NCBI RefSeq assembly: GCF_000315625.1
Contig: NW_005434613.1
Coordinates: 342,441-406,440, forward strand
Direction of reading: 5' to 3'
DNA from: Guillardia theta CCMP2712
Lineage: Eukaryota; Cryptophyceae; Pyrenomonadales; Geminigeraceae
DNA length: 64,000 nt
Part shown: positions 54,801 through 63,977 of the stretch, piece after piece
How positions within the stretch are numbered: the first letter of the stretch is position 1
How the letters are laid out: every line of letters starts with the position of its first letter
Translations under genes and position numbers: made by a program
Notes under the pieces: model-generated
Databases searched by the model: none
What the model was told of the DNA's origin: nothing
The model's input: the letters and a program-made list of their open reading frames with translations, nothing else

Positions 54801-57800
54801 TGGAGGGGTCGAGCTGTTTCTCAGCTGAACGGTGACATTCCTTCCCGACAAACCCACGAACTTGGCAATGTAAGTCAAGGAAGGGTCCCATGCAAGCACC
54901 ACGAGAGTGAGGTTCAAGTTCGAGCAGACGGTCCTGGTGTGAACACTGGAGGAAGCGTTGAAGTAGTCGGCAAGTCGGACGAAGAGGGGGATGTAGCTGA
55001 ACCTCAGGTCCATTCCTACGCTCGTAACGTTGTTCAGCTCGATGTCAACTTTGAACCGGCTTGGCATGCGGTAGTCGGGGGTAATAGCTGGAACCTGACA
55101 GACGACGCTGCGGTTGCTCTGGTAGACGCCCGACGAGGAGAAGCCGTTTGAATATCTACAAGTGACCGTGTCAGCATCGTAGAAACCGAAGCCGTAGACG
55201 GTCACGTCCGTCGACTGATCTGCCACTCCTTCTGAAGGCGAGAGACTCTCCAAGTACTGCACAAAGTTGACGATGCCTGCGGCCGTTGACGGGGGGGAAC
55301 CGACAGGCTTCCAGTCACTCCCTGACGACTCCAGCAGGAGCAATTTGGCAGAGGGAAAGTTGCAGGACCACCTGGTGAAGGAGCAAGCGAGGGAAGTGTC
55401 GTTGACGTACTTACAGCTGCAGCTCTCGAAGCAGCCCAACATCGAGCCGCAGCGTCCAGAGTCTGTCAGAGTGAAGTCACACCGGTAGTGGCACGGTAGG
55501 CTGGGGGATGAAGCCTGGGAAGCGCAGAAATTGAATCCTCGGACGATGAAAGAGTCAGAAGCGGCGGAGAAGACCTGATCTTCTACTACCCACGTTGAGT
55601 TTGATACATGCAATTGACCGATTCCCTCCTGAAGGGAAGGAATATTCACACCGTCAACGTCGATGTACAGACGTAGGTTGAGCTGTTGCGATGCAGCCTG
55701 TAAGGCTGGAGATGTACAAGTCAGCCGCTGGTCGCTCTGAAAAGCTGCTGGCAGGAAGATTGAGATTTGTGAGTTCGAGAAATGACAGGAATAGTTGCTG
55801 GTCTCGACGAACCCGAGGCCTTGGACGGAGACGATTGAGCCTTGTCGGGATATTGACAAGACACATTCATTCTCATCGCGGACTTGAGTGTTGGTCCATT
55901 GCGGGATGATAGACAAGAGAGAATGATCTGAAGTGGCTTCCAAGAGAAGACAGGAGTTGGAAACCAAGCTGTTTGTAACGCAAACACTGAGGCAGAAGTA
56001 TGAGTGACGGTCAATATTGGGAGCATCACATGCGAGGCTAGTGCTGTTAATGAAAGATGCCTGAGACGAGAAGTATGCGCTTGATTGGCAAGAGCAAGTA
56101 GAGTTGCAAGTATCCTGAGAACCTATCCGGTTCCATTGACATGTGTAAGCTTGATTGGAAGAAAACCCATATCCATTCACGTATATGGCATTTGACGAAT
56201 TGACCAGCACGACACTTGGTGAAATTCCGCGCCAAAACTGTACAAACGTGAAGCTCAGCTGCGAGTTGGAGACTGCAGGCACAAGGCGGGATGTTCCTGT
56301 CTCTTGGAAGAGAGAAACGTTCGCTGAAGAATCGGAGGAGAAGAAAGATTTGGGGATCAAACACGTCATGCTCGTGCTCGACCAAACTTGACAAGGTCCT
56401 TTGACTGATAGCACACTCTCGTTCATCGCTGCTTGTCTGAATTCCAGCAAGTAAGGTGAGATGGTACTGAATCCGATCCCAGTCACGTTGATTGAAAGCC
56501 CTCCCTCCGCCAGGCCCTCCACTGGCGATATAGACGACACACCACCTGCCTCGTAGTAGACGTCATAGTTCTCCATGCCATCAGTCTGTCTCAGCAACGA
56601 ACCCTCTTCTAGCACCTTAACGTCAATATTGCTTGACTGGACTGACATCGGCCATTGAGGAGCAAAAAAGTGAAGCTCGTTGTCAGCAATGTATTGGAAG
56701 ATTGAGGAGTTGACGGAGACGCCGTTAGAGTCTGAGAGAGAACAGCTGTACTGCTTGTGATTATCAAAGCCGCCACCTCTGACTGTCAGCGTGTAACTGC
56801 CTCCGTTGGGGAAGACGGCGCTGTAGATCTTTTGCACAATGGAGTAATAGAGAAATGAGTTTGAGTGCGTGCTCGATAAAGGGAAGCCCTGCCGGAAGAG
56901 CTGGACGCTAGCAAGGCATGCATGATATCGCCATGTCGGTACTCTACATAGGACGACGGCTGGGGAGACTGCAGCAAGTTTGATGGGCGAGTTTCTGGTA
57001 AAATTGCCACAGGTAAAAGAGCAACTGAAAAGGATTTCATCTGGATTGGCAGAGCTGAAGTAAAATCCACCACCGCTGATCGTGATCAGCATATTCCCCA
57101 AAGACGAGCCGGTGCTGGGAGAAAGGCTTCTCCATGAGCCTGTGTGAACTGGTCAAAGAAGAGGAGGAACTATCAATACTTCACCCGTGAAATAAATAGG
57201 ATGCTCCTCCCCACGATTCGTGACAACCGAGAAATTCTCCCCCCTGAGCAGGGTAAAAGTTGCCATGCTCTCTGTACGGTTCCAATACGGAGCTGGACAA
57301 AGCACGGTGAAGAATCCGACCACGAGAGCTTGAGTATCAAACGGCGAATTTCCATCAAGTGGCGAATATCTACCAAGGCACAAGAGTTTCAGAAGAGTAA
57401 AGAGATGTAACTAAAAGGGAGTACCGGCAAGTATATGAGAAATTCTCATTGAAACCGAATCCATCGACACGGACTGCATACGGCGAAGTTGACAGCAGGT
57501 ATGTTTCATTCGCACTCGTCCAACCATCTGTGCACGAGATTTAGGAATTGAGAGGTCAAAAGCAATGTACCTAGAAAGTGGATAGTTTGATTTATGGCAT
57601 CACCGACAAAACTCAAGTCAGATCCCCCGTGTTTGACAACAACTTGCACTAGAGTAGACGCCTTATCCCACGCAAATGTTCCACATCTCAGCAAACTGTC
57701 GCTTTCATATGATGCGGTAACATGTGTCTCCATCCCAAACCAACATTCATAATCCAAACCACTGAGGAAATTATTCCCGGAAATCAAAACTGAAACATCG

Positions 57801-57943
57801 ACGTTGGCATCCACTTCTCTTGGGGAAATGGCATAATATGTGTTGTCCGTGATATCAATGCTAAGGGTGACAGGTAAAAGTAAAAGAGCAAGAGCATTCG
57901 CGATCCTCGCCAGGCAACGGGATCGAAGATATGAAATCTTCAT
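30823..57943 (-). CDS. Giant secreted multidomain protein (IPT/TIG, cadherin-like, LamG, propellers)
   Basis: Apparently one gene of about 27 kb encoding roughly 8,800 residues. ATG at 57943 starts MKISYLRSRCLARIANALAL + LLLPVTLS, a signal peptide. Exons 2-4 join in phase (IVRVDGFGF-type IPT; SWRSLSPSTG then MLITISGGGFYF). Order N to C: many IPT/TIG-like domains (57.9-46.5 kb); cadherin-like array of about 115-aa units with L-x-D-(N/D)-G-G-T-x-x-G-G and PVNDAPTF linkers (46.4-40.2 kb); propeller-like SPDGRYVYGVD (40.2-39.7); LamG-like domain (39.3-38.6); EAR/EPTP-like segment (38.2-37.2); lactonase/YVTN-like propeller (36.7-36.0); EAR-like then four cadherin-like repeats and one IPT (36.0-32.3); Rax2/kelch-like propeller YLYVGGDFVSVDG, CLYIGGSF (32.0-30.8). 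Sequons are frequent. No transmembrane segment is seen at the C-terminus. A 2-nt frameshift lies near 43570. Likely extracellular adhesion or matrix; the function is inferred. Confidence 0.75.
32085..32270. repeat. Polypurine (GGA/AGG) tract in intron of giant gene
   Basis: About 180 nt of imperfect GGAGGA/GAAGAG ending in a run of 16 G, inside the intron after the exon ending ..VADSKNG (donor GTAATG on the minus strand). It yields an artefactual poly-Leu stretch in the continuous ORF. Confidence 0.8.
38552..39260 (-). other. Laminin-G/concanavalin-like domain of giant protein
   Basis: Sub-feature of the giant gene. The exon reads SSSLAVEVLFTMERDSTPFS, GGSTTFFFEMSLEGSTARLV, LYRWTHVVGTYDGRNVTLFV and NGEMVNLAF, the typical LamG-type strand pattern (W-H-V-G-T-Y-DG---LFVNG). 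Likely glycan or protein binding. Confidence 0.75.
43126..43223 (-). repeat. Near-identical cadherin-like linker, copy A
   Basis: 98 nt that differ at only three positions from 43471-43568, exactly 345 nt (115 codons) away. They encode LQDNGGVEYGGQNVSQVTGI followed by EIEIIPVNDAPTF. Confidence 0.9.
43471..43568 (-). repeat. Near-identical cadherin-like linker, copy B
   Basis: Second copy of the 98-nt segment, ending exactly at the point where the reading frame of the giant gene is broken. Confidence 0.9.
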
Positions 57944-58400
57944 TGATCTGGTTGTTTTGGACTTCAGGTTCTCAAGACAGATCGTCGAACACGGGTTGGA
58001 AATTCATCTCCACTAAAGGCAGACCTAAACAAAATTCAGTATTCTGTGGGATTAATACATCAAGGTATGAATTCTGAGGCTTGCACATTTTACGCTCATG
58101 AGATCAACAACAACAGAGATTCACGATCACGACTTCCTTGCGAACACATGTTCGCAAACATAGGAAATAAGGAATCATGAAGGCAACAAAGATATGCGGG
58201 AGAAGGAGGAAAAGGACCAAAGGAATGAGCATGCGAAGGCGAGAGAAGAGGAGGCGGAGAGGGAAAGGGAAAGGGAAAGGAAACTAACAACGAATGAGCC
58301 CAGGAGGAGCAGGAGGGTCACGAGGGTTAGCGGCAGCGGTATATATTGGGCGCGCGGCGATTCAGCCATGCTGTGCCCTAGTCATATTGACAAGTACTCC
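57944..58400. other. 5' flank of giant gene
   Basis: Upstream spacer with no exon recognised. It contains an A/G-rich block at 58190-58310 and a TATA-like gtatatatt at about 58339. Note the TACCCC tract and GC island further upstream. Confidence 0.45.
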
Positions 58401-58560
58401 ACGACTGAGGGGTATACCATGAGACATGTAGGGGGGGTGTTTGATAGAGTACCCCTCCATTTTAGGTGAAATTATACGGTAACAAGGATTGTAGAATCTG
58501 TAGAAAGGGGTAGGGGTGTTAGAAGGAGGGTAGTGGGAGGGGTGGTGTCTCTTGGTTTGA
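58401..58560. repeat. TACCCC/GGGGTA tract
   Basis: Recurrent motif patch (ggggtatacc, gtaggggggg, agtacccctcc, ggggtaggggtg) about 450-620 nt upstream of the giant gene's start. Confidence 0.5.
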
Positions 58561-58589
58561 AGGGTGCGAGTCATGGACCGCGAAAGATG

Positions 58590-58815
58590 GAAGACCAGAA
58601 GTGCCCTGACCGGGCCGGCCGGGCCGCGCCGCAATGCGGCGTGACGGTCCGGCACAGCCCCGAGGCCGGGGGCGGGCCACGCGGCGGCGCGGGGGCTGCG
58701 GCCCCCGGGGCCAGGCTTCAGTGTCCAGGCCATCTCATCAGTGATCGCGTAAAACTGTATGAATACCTAGCTCAGCGGCATTTGTGACTCGGATCGGAAG
58801 GCCGCTGAGTGCTTG
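58590..58815. other. GC-rich, hairpin-rich island (possible structured RNA)
   Basis: 58606-58712 is extremely GC-rich in otherwise ordinary DNA. It has perfect short inverted repeats: cgccgc-aat-gcggcg, gggggc-tgcg-gccccc, and just downstream CTCAGCGGC (58771-58779) with GCCGCTGAG (58801-58809). The upstream gtgcgagtcatgg is reminiscent of LSU rRNA, but I cannot align the rest. It could be an ncRNA, an rRNA-derived fragment or foreign DNA. Confidence 0.35.
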
Positions 58816-58846
58816 GCATATTAGCCGATGATCACTATAGTATGGC

Positions 58847-59086
58847 ATGTTGTGTAAGAAGCTTGCCATGATGATCAAAGATAAACCAAGCCCAGGCTGG
58901 AAAATGCATAGCGAACTTCCGATCATCGAAATCCCCATTCAGAAAGAAAGCAATACTGTGACTGAGACGCCGGAAAGTTCGTCATCACGGCATCGCGGCT
59001 CCGAGTGGACTGAGGCTGCAAACCATCATGAAGCTGCAATACCCACGCGTAGCATCGAAGCGCGGGGTTTGCCACTCCTCTTCTAG
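58847..59086 (+). CDS. Doubtful small ORF (79 aa)
   Basis: ATG at 58847 to a TAG at 59084-59086. It reads KDKPSPGWKMHSELPIIEIP then a Ser/Glu-rich part. No family, no introns, and no support beyond openness and non-repetitive composition. Confidence 0.2.
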   Translation: MLCKKLAMMIKDKPSPGWKMHSELPIIEIPIQKESNTVTETPESSSSRHRGSEWTEAANHHEAAIPTRSIEARGLPLLF

Positions 59087-59321
59087 CACGCGATAGGCTT
59101 TGATTCGACCAGGCGACTTTAGAAGCTCTGGGTCAAGGGGCTAGATACCCTACCTAGACATCCCTCGCCGCCGTTGACAGAACCAGCCTCGAGCTCCTCC
59201 TCTGCCTTGAGCCAGGCTTCCACAGGAAAACGGCCACCAGTACCGGCTTTATTCACAAACATACCATACCATGCTCAGAGATCTATCAGTCGGACTATCA
59301 CACATGCTACGTCACACGCAA

Positions 59322-59846
59322 TCAATGGAGAAATGCTCGCCAAGCACATAGCGCCACACAAATCAAGGACGTCAGGCTCCAGCTGGTGAGGGTCCTGGGA
59401 GCAGCGCTGTAGGTGTAGCCGGCTTTAGTGACATCTGCCTCTGTCATGGCGCACCCCTGATACTTGACGTAGTCGCCACCAGTACCCTTCTCGCAAGGAG
59501 CACTGGCTGCAACCTTGGAAACAGTAGAAGTCGGGGCTCCGGTGCAGCCTGAGGCGGTGTAGCTCTCGAAGTTGAACACGCCGCTGGTCGTGTTGCAAGT
59601 CATCTTGACATAGTATGTGGTCCCGCTGCTGATCGTGGGATAACAGTTGCCGGTCTTAGCAGTGGACTCCAAGGAATTCTTGGCAAGGTAGACATCATCC
59701 ACGGCCAACTTCTTAGAAGACCCAGTGCAGGTAGTGTCAGAGGACGAGTAGGAGAGGTACTCGTAGAAGACAGATGGCTGTGCCTCTGCCACCGTAGCAA
59801 GCAGGCAGCACATCACAGCCAAGGAAGCAGCTAGTCTCGCAGACAT
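59322..59846 (-). CDS. Small secreted Cys-containing protein, possible GPI anchor
   Basis: Intronless ORF. The start at 59846 was chosen over an upstream in-frame Met because a clear signal peptide follows (MSARLAASLAVMCCLLATVA, predicted cleavage after AEA). The mature part of about 150 residues has well-spaced Cys (TTCTGSSKK, GNCYPTISSGTTYYVKMTCN, SGCTGAPTST, APCEKGTGGDYVKYQGC) and at least one sequon. The C-terminus is hydrophobic (TSWSLTSLICVALCAWRAFL), consistent with a GPI signal or a short membrane tail. No family is recognised. It may be a surface or extracellular protein. It sits directly downstream of a TACCCC tract at 59880-60180. Confidence 0.65.
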   Translation of the reverse strand: MSARLAASLAVMCCLLATVAEAQPSVFYEYLSYSSSDTTCTGSSKKLAVDDVYLAKNSLESTAKTGNCYPTISSGTTYYVKMTCNTTSGVFNFESYTASGCTGAPTSTVSKVAASAPCEKGTGGDYVKYQGCAMTEADVTKAGYTYSAAPRTLTSWSLTSLICVALCAWRAFLH

Positions 59847-60379
59847 GGCGTTCGTACCCTCCGCTCCTCCTGCCCGTGCCAAATAAAAAGCGAAACCCCC
59901 CGATATTCCCCCACCCGTACATTCCCCTATTCTCCACCCACCCTGCCAAGAGGTAGCCCTCAAAGCGTCCTACCCTTCGAGGATTAGAGGGGTCACTGCC
60001 ATCACCACCCCTTGATCAATCAAATTGGAGCAGTCAATTACAGGGGTGGGGTGCATGTCGGCCCAGAGGGTGGGGTAGGGTCTATAAACAAGTTCATCAC
60101 TGACGGGTGCTGAAGTTGACAAGAAGTACCACCCCACCCCCGATTGGTGAGGGATCATCGGATCTGACGGGGGTGCAAGGGGGTCCGTTGTTGTCAAGGC
60201 TGCTAGCTGTCTGGCTAGCTGCTGTTCAACGGTTTGACCCTTCTCCTCGAGTAAATTCTACGGTTGACACTGCCAGGATGGACCATCATGGCATTGCTCT
60301 CAACTACTTCTACTCTGCCATACGAGGCTGCTGCACTCGCACTGCTCCTGCGACAGTTCGACGGCTCTCGGATAGTCTT
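59847..60379. other. 5' flank of secreted-protein gene with TACCCC-type tract
   Basis: 59880-60180 is rich in ggggtgg, gtggggtaggg and accccacccc motifs. 60180-60379 shows no gene and is probably 3' UTR of the PRC1-like gene. Confidence 0.5.
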
Positions 60380-63363
60380 TCATGTAGGAGCAGGGATACA
60401 TAGCCGTCTATTGCCAGGAACCGACCGAGTCATGCCACTGACTTTGACATCGGCTTTGAATTTGATATCCGTTGATATCGGCAATCCCTGAAAGAGCCGG
60501 TGATGTACGTGTGGAGAGACTCGCGACAAAGGTGGTGGTGGTGGTGGTGGTGGTGGTGGTGGAGGAGGAGGAGGAGGAGGAGGAGGAGGAGGAGGAGGAG
60601 GGAGGAGAGAGGAGGAGAAAGTGCAAGGATAGGAAGAAGAAGAAAATGAGGTAGAGGACGAGGGTGTAGAGGACGATGACGTAGTGGACAGAGATGCTGA
60701 AGATGAGGAGGTGGAGAACGAGGAGTTACGGAGGGGAAAAAGTAGAGATGGGAAGATGGAATAAAGTAGCAGGAGGAGGAGGAGCAGGAGGAGCAGGAGC
60801 AGCAGGAGGAGGAGCACGAGCACGAGTAGGAGGAGGAGGAGGAGGAAGAAGAGGAAGAGTACGAGTAGTAGTAGTAGGAGGAGGAGGAGTAGGAGGAGGA
60901 GGGAGATAGGCTTCAGCTCACCACTGGCTTGATCGATCTTGGAGAAGTCCAGCTTGCCGATACAGGACGCTGGCTCAGCATTCTTCTTGCTCTCTTGCCC
61001 TTCAGCAGGCACCTGCTTGCTCTCGTTCTCCTTGTTCGCAGCCTTGACAACTGCCATCCGTCAGTCATCCCTTGCTCCTCCCTGCCTCCCCTCCACCAAC
61101 TCCACGGACATGCCCTCCACTTCCCCTCCATAGCCTTCCCACTCTGTCCTCCTCCCTCTCAGTTAGCTCCCTCTCCATCCCACCTGAGCTCACGGCCGAC
61201 CGGAGCTTGGAGATCGCCGAGTGCGGAGCTGACTTCTCAGCAGGAGTCCCATCCCCAGCTGCCCTCGAAGGTCCTCGAGGGGTCGCGGAGGTTTGCGGGA
61301 CCGCGGCCTTCCCTCCCTTCTTCGCTCTCGCCTCCTCCTTTGCCTTGCTGATGGTCTTCTCCTCCTCCTCCAGCTCCTCCAGCGTCCTCACGCCGTTGAG
61401 CTGGAACTTAATCTCGTACGCCTCCTCGAACTCCACGATCGCAGCTTTCAGCTTCTCCCGCAGCTTCGGCAGCTCCTTGTTGACCATGTTGCGCACCTTC
61501 TCCTCCTTCTTCAGCTGCTCAGCCATCCCTCGTCCGCGACCCAGCAGGCGGTTGGGGTCGGCGAGGGCCTCCTTCATGGCCTCGTCCTCTTGATGGATGA
61601 AGGCCTTACGGTCCACCAGCTTGATGATCGGCTGCATGGCGGCGAGCCGGTCGCGGGACTGAGCGAGGTACTCCTCGTGAACAAAGAGCGCCTGCTCGGT
61701 GAAGACCTCCTGCTGGGCAGGAGCGAAGGACTTCCTCTCGTCCTCGGTCAACCTCATCTCGTCCCACACTTGGCGGATCGACTCTCTCACTTCCTGGATC
61801 AGCTCCTTCATCATCGCACGCTTCACCTCCTCCAGCCTTCCGATCTCGCTCTCCATGCTGCTCAGGATCGCGCGCGTGATGCCCTCGTGCTGCTTCTTGA
61901 ACTCTTCCACCTCCGCCTCCTCCGCCCTTGTCCTCCCCCACAAGGCGTGCAGAGTCTCCATCAGCTCCCTGTGCTTCTCCTTCCTCCCGCTCTTCTCCTT
62001 CTCTAGCTCCTCCAGTCGCACCTGCAGCAGCCATCACGGCGACGTCGGGCAAACAAACTCTTCCTCACCTGAAGGGTGTTGAGGTTTTCCAGCGTCAGTT
62101 TGATTTCCTCCACCGCCAGCAGCTTCTTGTCAACCTCGCAAACTCCCTCCTCCTGCACGTCTCCATCACTTTCTCCAACGGACAAGGTAGAGTCTGTCGT
62201 CACCGACTGAGTGTACATGCCAAGTTCGCACCACAGGGCCTGATGTATCAATCAAGGGCAGCACAGCAAGAAGCATCGCTCAACCTGGATCTCTTTGATC
62301 AATGTCTCTCTCTTCTGGGATCGGTTTTGCTGCTCAACAACATCATCGCGAGCAAGGCACGCTTGACAGCCTTGCCTTCTCCTTCTTCATCTCCTGGATC
62401 CTCGACTCAAACTGCTCGATGCGGTTGAGAGTGAAGTCCGACAGAACCTGAAGGCCCCAGGGGTCAGCGACAGGAGACCTCACGACAAATCGACGGCATC
62501 TGCATACCTTCAAGAACTTTGTTTGCTCTGTGGTAAGAGTATCATCCAGGTCATAGTACAAAGCACTCAATTCCTCCGCCTGTCCCCAAGTCAGGATCAT
62601 TCTCTCGCTCTCTTCGGATTACCCTCGACGACAAGATCGCCGCTCGTTCAGCCTTCTTGGCCTCCAAGACTTCCAAGTACTCTGCCAATATCACTTCACC
62701 GATCTCTCACCATCTCATCTCTCCCCCACCTTTGTGTGCCGTAAGGCAAGCTCGTAGGGTATCATGAGCTTTCAGCTCGTCGATCTTCGACGGCTCCCCT
62801 ACCTCCAGCTCGATCGTGCAGACCCGAGCTCCGACAAGGCGCACCTGACTGACCAGGTTGCACTTGACCTCTTGCGTGCTGCTCAGCTTCGTCTCGAAGA
62901 CTCGCTTCACCTCCGCAAACATCTCAGCCTTCGCGTTGTCGCACTCGTAGTCTGTATAGCCGATCTCGTTCCACAACGACTTGAGGGTCGTCAGAGCTGC
63001 TTCTGAAAGCCGAACTAGATCCTCGGGTTGTCCACAAGCTTGAGTTGCACAGAAGTTTTTCAGATCCTGGGGTGTTGTCTCATGGACCTGCATGATTTCT
63101 GGATCATTACACACAGCAATTGCTTCCTCCGAGCCTGCAAGACCATCTGCTTGCTGTGAAATATCATCCTTACAATCATCGCTTGCGCCTTCAGCTCCAT
63201 CTTCCTTGTCGTCAACCACCGTTTGCACAACTTCCTCACTGGGCTGAACAGCCTCGGTTGTGCTATCTTTGTTTTGATTGTCGAGTATTGGAAATTTCCA
63301 CTCCACTCTTTCAGAGTCTGTCGCAACACTGGGACTCTGATTCACTATATTCTCCATCTCCAT
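60380..63363 (-). CDS. PRC1/MAP65/Ase1-family microtubule bundling protein
   Basis: Cross-links antiparallel microtubules at the spindle midzone in known homologues. ATG at 63363 (MEMENIVNQSPSVATDSERV); an upstream AG acceptor at about 63392 suggests a 5' non-coding exon. After an acidic N-terminus: LKSLWNEIGYTDYECDNAKA (family N-terminal motif), FETKLSSTQEVKCNLVSQVR, ELEVGEPSKIDELK. Exons for a long coiled coil follow (EYLEVLEAKKAERAAI; AEELSALYYDLDDTLT; VLSDFTLNRIEQFESRI; LWCELGMYTQ). Then the spectrin-like microtubule-binding domain: HALWGRTRAEEAEVEEF, IRQVWDEMRLTEDERKSF, PIIKLVDRKAFIHQEDE, DPNRLLGRGRGMAEQLKKEE and KLREKLKAAIVEFEEAY. A basic/Pro-Ser tail with KENESKQVP follows. The last exon is uncertain (TGA at 60380 or a TAG at 60408). 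The intron before it is a purine microsatellite. Confidence 0.88.
60531..60905. repeat. GGT/GGA/AGG triplet-rich intron
   Basis: (GGT)n at 60531-60560, (GGA)n at 60561-60600, then imperfect GGA/AGG/GTA purine-rich sequence to 60905, within the last intron of the PRC1-like gene. Long poly-Ser, Leu and Thr ORFs here are artefacts. Confidence 0.85.
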
Positions 63364-63555
63364 CCGTCTGATTTGCCAAAATAACTTCTGCAAAGAAAGG
63401 ATCAGTGAATACCTAGATGTCACACATAGGATGAAAATAAATCATGTCTGTCTCGTTCCAATCTACGACAAATGTCTATGAAGGGTAAAGACATCCAAGA
63501 GAAAGCAGAGTAGGAAGCGCAGAGGAAAGCAATACACCGTGATAAATTTCTGCCC
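63364..63555. other. 5' region of PRC1-like gene
   Basis: Contains the putative 3' splice site (ctttgcag on the minus strand, about 63392) just upstream of the ATG, so at least one 5' exon lies in or beyond this segment. Confidence 0.4.
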
Positions 63556-63960
63556 TATCCCTCCTAGTCTCTCCTCTCTCCCTCTCCCTTCTAGTCTCTC
63601 CTCTCTCCCTCTCCTCTCCCTTCTAGTCTCTCCTCTCTCCCTCTCCTCTCCCTTCTAGTCTCTCCTCTCTCCTTCTCCCCCCTACTCCCCTCCTCCCTCG
63701 CCCAGTCTCCTTGCTCCCTATCCTCTCCCTTCAAGTCTCTCCTCGCTCCCTCTCCTCTCCCTTCTAGTCTCTCCTCTCTCCCTCTCCTCTCCCTTCTAGT
63801 CTCTCCTCTCTCCTTCTCCCCCCTGCTCCCCGCCTCCCTCGCCCAGTCTCCTCGGCTCCCTCACCTCTCCCTTCTGGGCTCTCCTCTCTCGCTCTCCTCT
63901 CCCTTCTAGTCGTCTCCTCCCTGCGCCCTCCACGTTGCGGGGTGGGTCTCGTGTGGGGGG
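63556..63960. repeat. C/T-rich minisatellite with higher-order duplication
   Basis: About 30-nt units of the form ctctcccttctagtctctcc are repeated. A larger block containing cccagtctcc occurs twice, near 63665-63735 and 63795-63865, with small changes. It abuts the terminal N run. Confidence 0.85.
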
Positions 63961-63977
63961 GGGTCGGGTACGGCTCG

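Noticed and set aside
58606-58712. Assignment of the GC island as LSU rRNA
   Set aside because: Only a 13-nt resemblance (gtgcgagtcatgg) was seen; conserved rRNA blocks around it could not be aligned, so it is left as unclassified.
60408-61057. Ser/Thr/Leu-rich ORFs at the end of the PRC1-like gene
   Set aside because: They read through a GGT/GGA microsatellite intron; only short end segments are plausible exons.
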